Made by a program: the position numbers and the translations under genes
From: Tannerella sp.
Lineage (GTDB): Bacteria; Bacteroidota; Bacteroidia; Bacteroidales; Tannerellaceae
Direction of reading: 5' to 3'
Length of the DNA stretch: 5,299 nt
Assembly: GCA_031263835.1 (NCBI GenBank)
Contig: JAISEZ010000297.1
Span: forward strand, 1 to 5,299
Notes under the pieces: model-generated
Database searches by the model: none
Seen by the model: only the letters and a program-made list of their open reading frames with translations
What the model was told of the DNA's origin: nothing
In this document: piece by piece, positions 5,293 to 5,299 of the stretch
How positions within the stretch are numbered: the stretch's first letter is position 1
Layout of the letters: each line of letters starts with the position of its first letter

Positions 5293-5299
5293 ACCTGAC

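Larger units (their letters stand above)
5111..5299. other. Non-coding, hairpin-rich region upstream of the operon, possible dispersed repeat
   Basis: No gene is supported here; open frames run through parts of it on both strands, but with no recognisable protein. It contains at least three dyads: ACGCC-GACA-GGCGT (5173-5186), TAACTCC-GGA-GGAGTTA (5245-5261) and a composite hairpin at 5258-5292. The text from about 5163 onward reminds me of short sequences repeated between genes in Bacteroidales genomes, but only one copy is in this window, so that is an impression. Confidence 0.45.

Overview
This window looks like a piece of a Bacteroidota chromosome, most likely order Bacteroidales. The gene types (an Lnb-type DUF4105 envelope protein, a PafA-like alkaline-phosphatase-fold protein, a Tat-exported SGNH hydrolase and a secreted clan GH-A glycosidase) are typical of that phylum. 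Start codons lack clear Shine-Dalgarno sequences, and upstream regions carry the Bacteroidota -7 promoter motif TAnnTTTG. The species cannot be told from the sequence.

Layout: every gene I support is on the minus strand. Reading in the direction of transcription, the right end (about 5111-5299) is non-coding and rich in hairpins. A TATATTTG promoter element (5103-5110) then leads into a compact three-gene operon: an SGNH/GDSL hydrolase (4297-5064), a DUF4105/Lnb-like membrane protein, probably a lipoprotein N-acyltransferase (3077-4300), and an alkaline-phosphatase-fold protein (1500-3080). Both junctions are ATGA stop/start overlaps. A 433-bp intergenic region (1067-1499) follows, with an unusual concentration of short repeats and dyads. 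The last gene is a secreted GH5-like glycoside hydrolase (1-1066), cut by the window edge near its C-terminus and preceded by its own TACATTTG promoter element.

How the genes fit together: all four products are predicted to leave the cytoplasm. The operon combines a putative acyl-ester hydrolase, a putative lipoprotein acyltransferase and a phosphatase-fold protein that has lost nearly all expected metal ligands and active-site residues. That suggests an envelope lipid or lipoprotein processing module, but this is inference. The glycosidase seems to be a separate transcription unit.

Most noteworthy: the apparent pseudoenzyme state of the phosphatase-fold protein; the intergenic structure with a 20-bp perfect palindrome inside 12-bp inverted repeats that also enclose a consensus promoter element; and overlapping, mutually exclusive hairpins upstream of the operon.
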